48,268 nt of DNA from Neobacillus niacini (GCF_019749295.1 NZ_JACWFG010000025.1:27661-75928); one strand, 5' to 3'; positions 33,074 through 41,916 are shown, counted from the stretch's first letter. Notes: generated from the letters alone by a model not told the origin. Numbers and translations are program-made.

Positions 33074-34615
33074 ATGCAGGGTAAGAAAACCGTATTCCAT
33101 TTTTCATTGGCAATAAGCTTAGCTTTAATAAGTGTCGGTATATTTGCACCTAAACAGTTAGAGAATTTCTCAAGCTCATCTCTAAATTTCATCTATAATA
33201 ATTTAGGCTGGTTTATTCTCGGCAGTGTTTTTCTCTTCTTTGCTTTTTGTATGCATATTGGTTTGTCTAGATTTGGACATATTCGGCTAGGTGATGACAC
33301 TGATCGTCCTGAATTTAAAACGAGTACATGGATTGCCATGCTTTTCAGTGCTTCTATTGGCATTAGTCTTGTGTTTTGGGGTGTTGCAGAACCTGTATCT
33401 TACTATATTGATCCCCCTTTTGGACAAGCATCGTCCGAACAATCGGCAAAGCTGGCCATGCAATTTGTCTATCTGCACTGGGGTGTATCAGCTTGGGCAT
33501 GTTATGCCGTTGTAGGAGTTTCCTTAGCATTTTTCCAATTTAGAAAAAAACTGCCTTCTTCCTTAAGCTCCACCTTTTACCCGTTAGTAGGAGACAGAAT
33601 TAATGGCGGGTTCGGAAAGTTTATTGATATCATTGTTACCCTGTCTATTGTAATTGGAATTGCTACCTCTCTAGGATTTGGGACATTGCAAGTGAATAGC
33701 GGGATGAATTATTTATGGGGTGTTCCCGTAGGGTTTCTTACCCAAGTTATCATCATTGCAGTTGTAACGGTCCTCTATCTTGGATCAACGGTTTCGGGGC
33801 TGCAGAGCGGCATGAAACATTTATCCAATTTGAATATGACGCTGGCTTTTCTATTATTAGCTTTTATGCTGGTACTTGGACCCACACAATCAATCTTAAA
33901 AATCTTTTTACAAGGAATTGGGGACTATGCCCAAAACTTTATCGGTATGTCATTCAGAACGGAGCCTTACAGTGACGGATCATGGATCGGAAGCTGGACA
34001 CTATTCTACTTTGGCTGGTGGATTGCTTGGGCACCGCTTGTAGGAAGCTTTGTCGCGAGGATATCGAAAGGACGAACCATTAAAGAGTTTATGATGGGGG
34101 CTATCTTTATACCTGTTCTTGGTTCCTTCTTATGGTTTGCAGTAATGGGAGGTTCAGCGATTGATCTAATCGAAAACCAAGGCAAAACAGCCATCGCAGA
34201 TGCAGTATCATCAGATGTAACTTCTGCTCTGTTTAAATTTTTCGAATACTTCCCAATGAGTACATTCTTAAGTATTTTAGCAATGGTTCTTGTGCTTATT
34301 TTCTTTATCACATCCGCCGATTCAGCCATTTTTGTACTTGGTATGATTAGTGAAAACGGTCACCCGAATCCAACTCATACTACTAAAATCATTTGGGGTG
34401 TCATCATCGCAGCCGTTTCCGCTGTACTAATTATGACAGGTGGTTTGTCGGGTCTGCAATCAGCCCTCGTGGCAACGTCGATTCCGCTAGCCGTTTTAAT
34501 GCTATTTATGTGTTATTCCACCTATAAAGGGTTAACAAACGAACTGAAAATCATGTCAGCAAAAAATGAACAGCCAATTCCTTTAAAAAGTAAAATTATC
34601 TCAAAGAAAGCATAG
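33074..34615 (+). CDS. BCCT family transporter (carnitine/betaine/choline)
   Basis: 513-aa, 12-helix betaine-carnitine-choline transporter. Hallmarks: FGVAEP-like FWGVAEPVSYY near residue 100, and the aromatic quaternary-ammonium segment GWWIAWAPLVGSFVARISKGRT near 310. The C-terminal tail is short, lacking the long osmosensing extension of BetP. AAGGAGTG precedes ATG. Location after the Rieske cluster indicates that it imports the substrate, a quaternary ammonium compound. It has its own upstream region with a cre site and a half-site like the activator's inverted repeat, but no clear -24/-12 promoter. Confidence 0.93.
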   Translation: MQGKKTVFHFSLAISLALISVGIFAPKQLENFSSSSLNFIYNNLGWFILGSVFLFFAFCMHIGLSRFGHIRLGDDTDRPEFKTSTWIAMLFSASIGISLVFWGVAEPVSYYIDPPFGQASSEQSAKLAMQFVYLHWGVSAWACYAVVGVSLAFFQFRKKLPSSLSSTFYPLVGDRINGGFGKFIDIIVTLSIVIGIATSLGFGTLQVNSGMNYLWGVPVGFLTQVIIIAVVTVLYLGSTVSGLQSGMKHLSNLNMTLAFLLLAFMLVLGPTQSILKIFLQGIGDYAQNFIGMSFRTEPYSDGSWIGSWTLFYFGWWIAWAPLVGSFVARISKGRTIKEFMMGAIFIPVLGSFLWFAVMGGSAIDLIENQGKTAIADAVSSDVTSALFKFFEYFPMSTFLSILAMVLVLIFFITSADSAIFVLGMISENGHPNPTHTTKIIWGVIIAAVSAVLIMTGGLSGLQSALVATSIPLAVLMLFMCYSTYKGLTNELKIMSAKNEQPIPLKSKIISKKA

Positions 34616-34672
34616 TGATGCACTTAAAAACAAAGGTTTGAGTATTTGGTTTTCGGAATATTCGTTTCACGG

Positions 34673-34704
34673 CAAGAGGCGCAGAGTTGAATCTGCGCCT
34701 CTTG
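34673..34704. terminator. terminator-like hairpin between convergent genes
   Basis: CAAGAGGCGCAGA pairs perfectly (13 bp) with its complement around GTTGAA. It lies between the BCCT gene and the leftward DUF2269-like gene and could serve both. Confidence 0.72.
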
Positions 34705-34724
34705 TCTATGTATATAGATATTGC

Positions 34725-35177
34725 TTAAAATGGCTTAACAGACATGAGGAAAATCATTACAACTGCGATTAACGCAGAACCTGCTCCTGCCATTCCCACG
34801 GATTTGTTAAGTGTTTTAACTTCACTTGGAATATCGTCACCTTTATGCTTATCCAAAATGGCCACCGCTTGTTTTGTTCTTTTTCCCGCAAATCCAACTG
34901 ATAGATATAGAGCAACGAAGAACAATATAATAGAAGTAATGTACCAAATTTGTGAAAATAAGTTTGGATTTAGTGCACCCATTGTTAATCCAGTAAGCAG
35001 TAAAAGAATACTTCCAATCATCACGACTTTTTCTGCTTTTTCAAGGATGTGATTAATCAATTGTAAACTTTGCTTTGTTGTACCAAACGATTGAATGATT
35101 GGAAAAACAAAACTTGGCCCCATTCCTATTACTGCCGATAAAACATGAATTAAAACAATTCCCCCATAAAGTGTCAT
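34725..35177 (-). CDS. DUF2269-like integral membrane protein
   Basis: 150-aa protein with four hydrophobic helices (about 5-25, 50-70, 77-97, 125-147). The start, LYGGIVLIHVLSAVIGMGPSF, is typical of DUF2269 proteins. Function is unknown; conserved His/Gly near the first helix has led to suggestions of haem or redox association in such families, but nothing here shows it. AAGGGGGAAG precedes ATG. It is monocistronic, between convergent and divergent neighbours. Confidence 0.75.
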   Translation of the reverse strand: MTLYGGIVLIHVLSAVIGMGPSFVFPIIQSFGTTKQSLQLINHILEKAEKVVMIGSILLLLTGLTMGALNPNLFSQIWYITSIILFFVALYLSVGFAGKRTKQAVAILDKHKGDDIPSEVKTLNKSVGMAGAGSALIAVVMIFLMSVKPF

Positions 35178-35509
35178 CTTTCTAACTTCCCCCTTATTTC
35201 TCTTTATTTTCCATTTTTCATTATAACTAACTTGTTAATGTTTTTTAATAGAAATTTAAATATTTTGTGAAAAAAGACTCTATTTTTTTATTAAATATGA
35301 TTTGAATTGCCTTGTTTGGTTAGTGGGGTGTTCTATAATATAGTTCCATTTACACAGTATTGCTAAAAGCTTGTTATGGAAAAACACTTTGAAAGCGTAT
35401 ATTTAGAATGTCGAAATATGTAAGAATTTTGAAAAAATGTATATCAAATGTCCCTATTGCGATATATAATATTTAAGTTAGTAAACTATTATTTTTAGGA
35501 GGGTACGGT
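35178..35509 (+). other. AT-rich region upstream of the LRR surface protein
   Basis: 332 nt. A perfect TATAAT at 35465-35470 lies 40 nt before the start, with only a weak -35. AGGAGGG lies at 35498-35504. I see no other structure. Confidence 0.45.
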
Positions 35510-38368
35510 TTGCATAATCGAAAATGGACGAACCTGTCAATTGTTCTAGTATTATTCTTCTCCTTGTTTAGCCCATTCGCTAGTGTAAAGGCTAACGCTG
35601 CGACAGTGTTACATTTACTAGATATTACAGATAACAAGAATTCAACGGTTCTTGTTTGGGAAGTAGAGAATGATCAGGAAGAGGAAGCAGCGAACTACCA
35701 ATTAATAAAAAATGGAGAGGTCCTGGACATCACACCGGTCCCTTCAAATGAAACAGCTAAAGAAAATGTCAGAAGGTATTCTTATGAAGATCAAACTGTT
35801 GAAAAGAATACATTGTATAAGTATGAAATCGCTGCAACCCTGCCTACAGGTGAACAAATAAGAAGCAATCCTCTTGAACATACTTTTGTTGGACAAGCAG
35901 AGACGAAATTAGCAGCACCCCTCAAAGTAGAGGCTGTCCCGGCCACAATCAAGGTGGTATCTGACTCAGGTGAGATTCCTTGGGGCTTTGACTTTTTCAT
36001 TGAAGGTATAAGTGAAGAGAATTCCGAAGTTAGTTTTTATGGTTATTTGGATGAGGAAGGCTATTTTATAGATTCCGATATAGAATCCCGTGAACTAAAT
36101 CTTCCTCCAGGAACGTACCAGTTCACTACTTATAACTACACCACAGAAGAAGATATTATGGAGGAATTCACCATTAAGAGCGAGGGGAATTATGTAACAA
36201 ATCCCATTGAAATGGTGTTCCCTGCCGAAAAGCTTATCCTTAAAAAAGATATAAAGATTGAAGCAATCAATGACCAATCTATCTCCATACAGTGGGATGA
36301 GCATATTGATTCCGAAGAAGTAGAAAAATACCTTGTTTATTTAAATGACAAGTTGGTTGAAGAAATTACCGATGTATACACTACATCTTATACGTATTCA
36401 GGATTATTGCCTGAGACTTCGTATATGTTAAAAGTAGACTATGTCTACAAGGATGGAACAAATGAGTCTGTAAGTATGGAAGTTACCACACCAGCTGCCC
36501 CAAGAGGAGAGGCTGTGGTATTTGCTGACGAAGATTTAAAAAATGCGATCAAAAATCAATTGAAAATTGGTCATCGTGACATTTATAAAGAAGATATGGA
36601 AAATTTGACTAGCCTCGATGCTAGTTATTCAGACATTAGTAATTTAACAGGTCTTGAATCAGCTGTTAATTTAGAGGATCTAACGCTTTTTGGCAACCAA
36701 ATTGAAGATCTATCGCCGCTTCGTAATCTGACCAATCTAGTGTTTCTTGATTTAGATGAAAATTTGATTACAAGTCTTGATGAGTTAATTCAGTTAACCA
36801 ATCTAGAATCTCTCTATTTATCTTCTAACCAAATTGAAGATATTACAGTCCTTAATGAACTAACAAAACTCACTTATGTGACGTTATACGATAACGAGGG
36901 TCTTGATTTTTCAAAAGGCTCCGAAGATGTTGAAGTGTTAAAAAATCTTCTCTCAAACGATGTATCCGTGGAATGGATGGAAGACAGTAACGAAATATTC
37001 ATTCAGGAAGTGGAGGAATCCTCTGTTGGGATTCAATTCAGTTTCCCTGGAATTACTGATTTCATTAGTAAATATAAACTCTACCTTGACGGTGATTTAG
37101 TGGCAGAGATTCCAGTCGAAGAGAATAATTATGAATTTACTAATCTTAAACCGATTACTGAGTATGAAATTTCAGTAGAAGCAGTCGATAGCGCAGGTGT
37201 TATTTGGGGTAGTGCCTATAACTATGTGACTACACTGCCGGTACCAGCAGGTAAAGTTATTTCGTTCCCGGATGAAGCACTTAAAGAAGCAGTGCAAGAT
37301 TCCCTGCATATTTCCTCTCGTGATATATACGAGAGTGATATGAAGATTTTAACAAGCTTAGATGCCAGTGATCGAGGGATTGAGAAGCTGGATGGTTTAG
37401 AGTTTGCTGCTAATCTAGAAGAATTAATCTTGGATTCTAATGATATTCGTACGCTGGGGCCGATAACTGGTTTAGCAAATTTAATGTATCTATCCTTAAA
37501 CAATAATCATTTGGCTGACATTTCAGATTTGATCTCATTAACAAACCTTGAAATGTTACTTTTAGATAATAATGAAGTGAAGGATATCAGTGGTTTATCA
37601 CAGCTTACAAATCTTTCTATGCTATCGCTGCAAGGGAATAAAATTAAAGAAATTCAGTCCTTAACAGGCTTAGGTTTTGAAATTCTTAACATTGCCTATA
37701 ACGAAATTGAAGATATTTCAAGCTTACTAAAATTAGAGAATTTACAATATGTGTTACTGATGAAAAATCCTTTAGATTTGTCAGAAGGATCGGATGCTCT
37801 TTCTGTCATTCAGCGTTTAGAAGACAAGGGTATTATGGTCAGTTATGAATATCTCGATCTTATAGTCAATAAGGTAACAGAGAATTCCATAGAGATTAGC
37901 TGGGCGCCAGTGACGGAGGACGGCTACGAGGATTACCTTTATTATGTAACGATTGATGGCGAAGAAGTTGCGAGTGACGTTGATGGTTCTGTCTACACTA
38001 TAAATGACCTTGAGAGCGATAAGGAATATACTATTGAGGTCGTTGGGTTTAGTGATGACTTTGAACGTATTATCTATGGAACAACCGTTGTTAAAACAGC
38101 GGGTGTCAAGGAGGAGACTCCTCCGGAAGAAAGTGAAGAACCGGGTGAGGTGCCTGTTGAAGAAGGAAAAGCTCCTTCTGAGCAAGAAACCCCAGTTCCA
38201 GGTAAAGTCACCGAAACCGATTCAACACCTGAAAAGCAAGGTTCACAGAAACCAGGCAATTTGCCAAACACAGCAACAAACAGCTTTAACCTTATCTTAG
38301 TTGGACTTGGTTTAGTTGCCGCGGGTGTAACGTTCTTTGCTGTTAAGCGGAGAAAAGTAGAAAAATAG
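35510..38368 (+). CDS. LPXTG-anchored surface protein with LRR and fibronectin-III-like domains
   Basis: 952-aa cell-wall protein starting with TTG, chosen because AGGAGGG is 5 nt upstream and a signal peptide follows (to about residue 31). A Fn3-like domain (about 35-130) and a beta domain (130-245) precede a second Fn3 (about 250-330). Then comes an LRR block (about 340-490) of the internalin-like 22-residue type (NLExLxLxxNQIEDLS), a third Fn3 (500-580), a second LRR block (585-775), a fourth Fn3 (about 785-865), and a Glu/Pro-rich wall-spanning stretch. The sorting signal is LPNTA (918-922), a hydrophobic helix and KRRK. Likely a ligand-binding or adhesion protein; the target is unknown. 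Each LRR block is preceded by a similar motif (ALKEAVQ / DLKNAIK), suggesting duplication of a Fn3-LRR unit. Confidence 0.9.
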   Translation: MHNRKWTNLSIVLVLFFSLFSPFASVKANAATVLHLLDITDNKNSTVLVWEVENDQEEEAANYQLIKNGEVLDITPVPSNETAKENVRRYSYEDQTVEKNTLYKYEIAATLPTGEQIRSNPLEHTFVGQAETKLAAPLKVEAVPATIKVVSDSGEIPWGFDFFIEGISEENSEVSFYGYLDEEGYFIDSDIESRELNLPPGTYQFTTYNYTTEEDIMEEFTIKSEGNYVTNPIEMVFPAEKLILKKDIKIEAINDQSISIQWDEHIDSEEVEKYLVYLNDKLVEEITDVYTTSYTYSGLLPETSYMLKVDYVYKDGTNESVSMEVTTPAAPRGEAVVFADEDLKNAIKNQLKIGHRDIYKEDMENLTSLDASYSDISNLTGLESAVNLEDLTLFGNQIEDLSPLRNLTNLVFLDLDENLITSLDELIQLTNLESLYLSSNQIEDITVLNELTKLTYVTLYDNEGLDFSKGSEDVEVLKNLLSNDVSVEWMEDSNEIFIQEVEESSVGIQFSFPGITDFISKYKLYLDGDLVAEIPVEENNYEFTNLKPITEYEISVEAVDSAGVIWGSAYNYVTTLPVPAGKVISFPDEALKEAVQDSLHISSRDIYESDMKILTSLDASDRGIEKLDGLEFAANLEELILDSNDIRTLGPITGLANLMYLSLNNNHLADISDLISLTNLEMLLLDNNEVKDISGLSQLTNLSMLSLQGNKIKEIQSLTGLGFEILNIAYNEIEDISSLLKLENLQYVLLMKNPLDLSEGSDALSVIQRLEDKGIMVSYEYLDLIVNKVTENSIEISWAPVTEDGYEDYLYYVTIDGEEVASDVDGSVYTINDLESDKEYTIEVVGFSDDFERIIYGTTVVKTAGVKEETPPEESEEPGEVPVEEGKAPSEQETPVPGKVTETDSTPEKQGSQKPGNLPNTATNSFNLILVGLGLVAAGVTFFAVKRRKVEK

Positions 38369-38421
38369 ATAGTGTGATGCGTTCTCAGAAAGAAAGATTG
38401 CGATAAACACAGATTTCATGC

Positions 38422-38451
38422 CCGACCACTACCTAGTGGTCGGTTTTTTTT
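38422..38451 (+). terminator. terminator of the LRR surface protein gene
   Basis: CCGACCACT pairs with AGTGGTCGG around ACCT, followed by eight T. Its T-run directly adjoins the MITE that starts at 38453. Confidence 0.93.
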
Positions 38452-38452
38452 A

Positions 38453-38726
38453 GGCTCTGTTATTATTCATTGTTGATTTTTTTGTAGGGTTGAGAATTCA
38501 TAGGCGGAGAATTTCCGGCTATTGTTTATAGAGGAACCTTAAGAGCAGATATAAGCGGAGATATTCCGCTTAACTGCCTTAAATAAGACAAATTACAATG
38601 ATTTAGAAACAATAAGCGGAAAAACTCCGCCTATCTTTAATGAAACATGGGTATTTCCTAATTTAAGCGGAAATTCTCCGCTTATTTTCCAAACACAGTG
38701 AAATCGAATTTATTTTTAATAGAGCC
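38453..38726 (+). mobile_element. MITE-like element with internal GCGGAG hairpins, copy 1
   Basis: A 274-bp non-coding unit with inverted ends GGCTCTGTTA / TTAATAGAGCC (one mismatch). Inside are four short palindromes of the type AAGCGGAG...CTCCGCTT, with GCGG at 38504, 38555, 38616 and 38667 (spacing 51, 61, 51). The element inserted at the T-run of the preceding terminator; flanks TTTTTTTA and TTTTTATA are similar (7 of 8) but low in complexity. A second copy in the opposite orientation is at 46405-46681. Confidence 0.85.
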
Positions 38727-38765
38727 TTTTTATAAAATCACTTTTTTGAAATTTGGCATTTGGAC

Positions 38766-39010
38766 TGTGCCCGGAAAATGGGAGCTGGATTTCGTTAGTG
38801 AGAGTATTGTGCCCGAAAATCGAAGTGAGGCAGAGATTCGGTAACAATAGTGGGAGTATTGTGCCCGAAAATCGAAGTGAGGCAGCGACTCGGTAACAAT
38901 AGTGGGAGTATTGTGCCTGAAAATCAGGGTGACGCAGTAATTCGGTCACAATACTTAATTGTGCCTCTAAATCGAGACAAGGCAAAACGCCGGTAACAAT
39001 AGTGGATGTA
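38766..39010. repeat. palindromic repeat array D (about 5 units, mostly 52 bp)
   Basis: The motif TGTGCC(C/T) occurs at 38766, 38808, 38860, 38912 and 38960, giving steps of 42, 52, 52 and 48. Units at 38808 and 38860 are almost identical. Each has ATTGTGCCCGAA pairing with TTCGGTAACAAT, one half-period away. The sequence is unlike arrays A/C and B. It ends about 80 nt before the likely start of the HPr kinase-like gene. Confidence 0.9.
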
Positions 39011-39089
39011 TACTTCTACCTAAATGGATGACGTTTCCAATAATCTTAAGTATAATTCTATAAAAAGGTTAATAGGACGTGAGGTTAGA

Positions 39090-40025
39090 TTGAAAAAAGT
39101 AACGATAGAAAACTTGGTTCAAAAATATTCATTGAAAGTACTGGCGGGAGAAGACAAACTGCAGAAGGTCATTACGCAATCACAGGTGCATCGGCCTGGG
39201 CTGGAATTTGTAGGACATTTTGACTTTTTTCCAACAGAGCGGATTCAAATTTTAGGAAAAAAGGAAATTACCTACTTACATAAGTTAAGTAAAGAAGAAC
39301 GCAAAATTCGAATCGGTAATATCGTTCACTACCATCCGCCTTGTTTTATTGTAACAGCGGGTGAAGAGGGACTTACTTATTTGATGCACCATTGTACAGA
39401 ACAGGGCATTCCCTTGTTAGTTACTAACAAACCTGAGACAACATCAGAATTTATCTCGAAATTGGATGCGTTTTTGGTGAAGGCGCTTGCACCAGAAATT
39501 GCTGTTCATGGAGTGTGTATGAATGTGTCTGGGATTGGGATCTTACTTCGCGGAAGCTCGGGGGTAGGAAAAAGTGAGACGGCACATACTTTGATCCGCC
39601 GCGGACACCGCCTGGTATCAGATGATATGGTTGTTCTTAAGAAGTTAAGTACGCAAACTATTTTGGGTACACATGATGGGAAACTCAGGGAGTTCCTGGC
39701 TCTTCGCAGTATTGGATTGTTAAATGTGGTCCGCTTATACGGGCGTAAAGCCTTCCAGGATGAAACCCGAATTTCTCTTGATATTCATTTAACGAAGTGG
39801 GAAAAGGATGCACTTTATAACGATTTAGAGCAAGAATATCATTATACCGACTATATGGGGGTTAAAATTCCCTCCATGGAAATCCAGCTCCAGCCTGGAC
39901 GGGATGTGGCAGGGTTAATTGAGGCAGCAGCGAATAACTGGTATTTACAGCAGCAAGGGTACAGCGCAGTAGAAGAGTTCATGAGCCGGGTTGAGGCTGA
40001 TATCATAAAGCCTGACCTGGAATAA
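39090..40025 (+). CDS. HPr kinase/phosphorylase paralogue
   Basis: 311-aa HprK family protein. TTG at 39090 is preferred: GTGAGG lies 5 nt upstream and the resulting length and N-terminus (KKVTIENLVQKY) fit HprK; an in-frame ATG at 39024 would add 22 residues. Walker A GSSGVGKSE (about 155-163), His140 in AVHGVCM and the DD pair in RLVSDD (178-179) align with B. subtilis HprK numbering. The family signature EIRGLGIINV is altered to ALRSIGLLNV (Glu to Ala, Gly to Ser), a region linked to the phosphorylase reaction. The context is not the usual hprK-lgt operon, so this is probably a second, specialised copy acting on HPr, Crh or another target. Activity is uncertain. Confidence 0.82.
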   Translation: MKKVTIENLVQKYSLKVLAGEDKLQKVITQSQVHRPGLEFVGHFDFFPTERIQILGKKEITYLHKLSKEERKIRIGNIVHYHPPCFIVTAGEEGLTYLMHHCTEQGIPLLVTNKPETTSEFISKLDAFLVKALAPEIAVHGVCMNVSGIGILLRGSSGVGKSETAHTLIRRGHRLVSDDMVVLKKLSTQTILGTHDGKLREFLALRSIGLLNVVRLYGRKAFQDETRISLDIHLTKWEKDALYNDLEQEYHYTDYMGVKIPSMEIQLQPGRDVAGLIEAAANNWYLQQQGYSAVEEFMSRVEADIIKPDLE

Positions 40026-40052
40026 TTTAAGACAACCTGAGAACTTAATAAT

Positions 40053-40090
40053 AAAAATAGCACCCTGCCCTGATGCGAGGTGCTATTTTT
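40053..40090 (+). terminator. terminator of the HprK-like gene
   Basis: AAAAATAGCACC and GGTGCTATTTTT form a 12-bp stem around 14 nt, ending in T5. Confidence 0.9.
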
Positions 40091-40206
40091 CATTTGCACC
40101 ATCTTAAGTACCAGCGCACGTTTTACCAATTTATTTGACCTATCTTTCCATACCATTCCACTGTTATAATCGGATTTATTACGAATAAAGAAAGGTACTG
40201 TGAATA

Positions 40207-41910
40207 ATGGACATCAAGAATATCTCTACTAAACAAAATCCAAATAAGTATCAGGAAATTATTGATGTTAAAAATGCAGTCATTTTTCAACTTGATATAA
40301 ACATGAATTTCACATCCTTGAATGCTGAATGGATCAATTTAACTTCATATACAGTAGAAGAAACTTTAGGAACCAACTTTACGAAATATGTAAAAGGGGA
40401 AGACGAAATCGTCCTTCAACAGCATTTTGATATATTAGTTGAAGGGCGTCGAGACGGTATAGTCTTGGAAATTGGAGTGGTGTCCAAACAGGGAGTGGCA
40501 GCAGATGCTCACTTGTTTTTGAGGGCAGATTTAGATGTTAACCAACATATTATTTCTTTTTCAGGAACATTAACGTGTCTTTCCTCACGCAGACCCAATG
40601 TTGCTGCTTTCATGGAGAATGAAAGTAACTACCGTTTTATAACAGAAAATATGTCAGATATGGTGGCTGTTTTAGCAGAAGATGGTTTAGTACTCTATGC
40701 ATCCCCTTCGCATGCTGCTATTTTGGGAAGAAATCTAGATGATTATATTGGAAGTTATCCGATTACCCATATACATCCGGATGATTGGGAAAGGATTTTT
40801 CACTTTTTTCATGAAATGATTGCTGAGTGGAGAGCAGCAGAGATTGAATACCGATGCATGCATAACAACGGAGAGTGGCTTTATTTAGAGATGAGAGGCA
40901 CTCCTATAAAAGGTCCAGATGGTAAAATCCAGGTGATTTCTGTCAGCAGGGATATAACCTTGAGGAAAAAGGCAGAAGAGGAACTTAGACAAACAACCAT
41001 GAAACTCAAGACCTTGATTGCTTCCCTGCCTTATGGTGTGAAGGCGGAAGATGAGAACGGTAATACAACCTTATATAATGATTCGTATTTAAATTTATTT
41101 ACGTTCAAACCTAGAGGAAATGAAAATGAGGAAGAGTATCAACAGCAATTGATGAGTGATGCAAGGGATATCATTCAAAACTTCGACTCCTATCAGTTAA
41201 AAAAGAAGGAGATTGCTGAGAGTCATCAGCTATGTCGTGCTGAAAAAGTCCAACTGAAAGACGGGCGTATGATAGAAATGGATGCGGTTCCGATGGAGGA
41301 GAATGGTCGATTTGATGGCTACTTATGGATCTATCGTGATGTGACAGAAGAAAAAAAGGCGGAACAAAAGCTTCAGGAGGCCAATCAACTATTCCAAAAG
41401 CTTTCAATGGTCGACGGGTTAACGGGGATAGCTAACCGCCGATGCTTTGATGACACTCTAGAGAAAACATGGGGGCAGCTAACAGCTCATTCGGAATTAC
41501 TATCCCTCATGCTAATTGATATTGATTTCTTTAAAGCGTTCAATGACTTGTATGGCCACCAGGCTGGAGATTCTTGTCTTCAAAGTATCGGCGGCATCCT
41601 AAAGGAACTTCCTTTAGAACCAGATGGTTTAGCAGCTAGGTATGGAGGAGAGGAGTTTGTCGTGTTACTCCCTGGTCGAAATGTTGACCAAGCTGTTGAG
41701 GTTGCTCGCTCTATACAGGAAACGGTTAAGCAAGCACATATTCCACATAAGGGATCTTCTATAAGTGAACGTATTACCCTTAGTATCGGTATTTCCACGA
41801 TGAAGGTTACGAATAGCCATCAGCACGCTTCCTTAATAATGGAAGCTGATAGGGCTTTATATCAGGCTAAGGATAATGGAAGGAACCGGATAAAGGTATA
41901 TCATTGTTAA
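40207..41910 (+). CDS. PAS-PAS-PAS-GGDEF diguanylate cyclase
   Basis: 567-aa cytoplasmic signalling protein with no membrane segments. Three PAS-type domains lie at about 17-130, 140-260 (with PAC motif ISVSRDITLRKKAEEEL) and 268-390 (IYRDVTEEKKAEQKL), each followed by a short coiled coil. The C-terminal GGDEF domain (about 398-567) has DGLTGIANRR, metal Asp in LIDIDFFKAFND and the active-site loop ARYGGEEF (480-484), so it should make cyclic di-GMP. The inhibitory RxxD I-site is absent (LEPD at that place), so product inhibition is probably weak. It stands alone, followed by a convergent terminator. Confidence 0.93.
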   Translation: MDIKNISTKQNPNKYQEIIDVKNAVIFQLDINMNFTSLNAEWINLTSYTVEETLGTNFTKYVKGEDEIVLQQHFDILVEGRRDGIVLEIGVVSKQGVAADAHLFLRADLDVNQHIISFSGTLTCLSSRRPNVAAFMENESNYRFITENMSDMVAVLAEDGLVLYASPSHAAILGRNLDDYIGSYPITHIHPDDWERIFHFFHEMIAEWRAAEIEYRCMHNNGEWLYLEMRGTPIKGPDGKIQVISVSRDITLRKKAEEELRQTTMKLKTLIASLPYGVKAEDENGNTTLYNDSYLNLFTFKPRGNENEEEYQQQLMSDARDIIQNFDSYQLKKKEIAESHQLCRAEKVQLKDGRMIEMDAVPMEENGRFDGYLWIYRDVTEEKKAEQKLQEANQLFQKLSMVDGLTGIANRRCFDDTLEKTWGQLTAHSELLSLMLIDIDFFKAFNDLYGHQAGDSCLQSIGGILKELPLEPDGLAARYGGEEFVVLLPGRNVDQAVEVARSIQETVKQAHIPHKGSSISERITLSIGISTMKVTNSHQHASLIMEADRALYQAKDNGRNRIKVYHC

Positions 41911-41916
41911 CTCGCA

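Noticed and set aside
38716..38985. Minus-strand 89-aa open frame with repeating residues
   Set aside because: It is the translation of array D; the internal amino-acid repeats simply follow the 52-bp DNA period.
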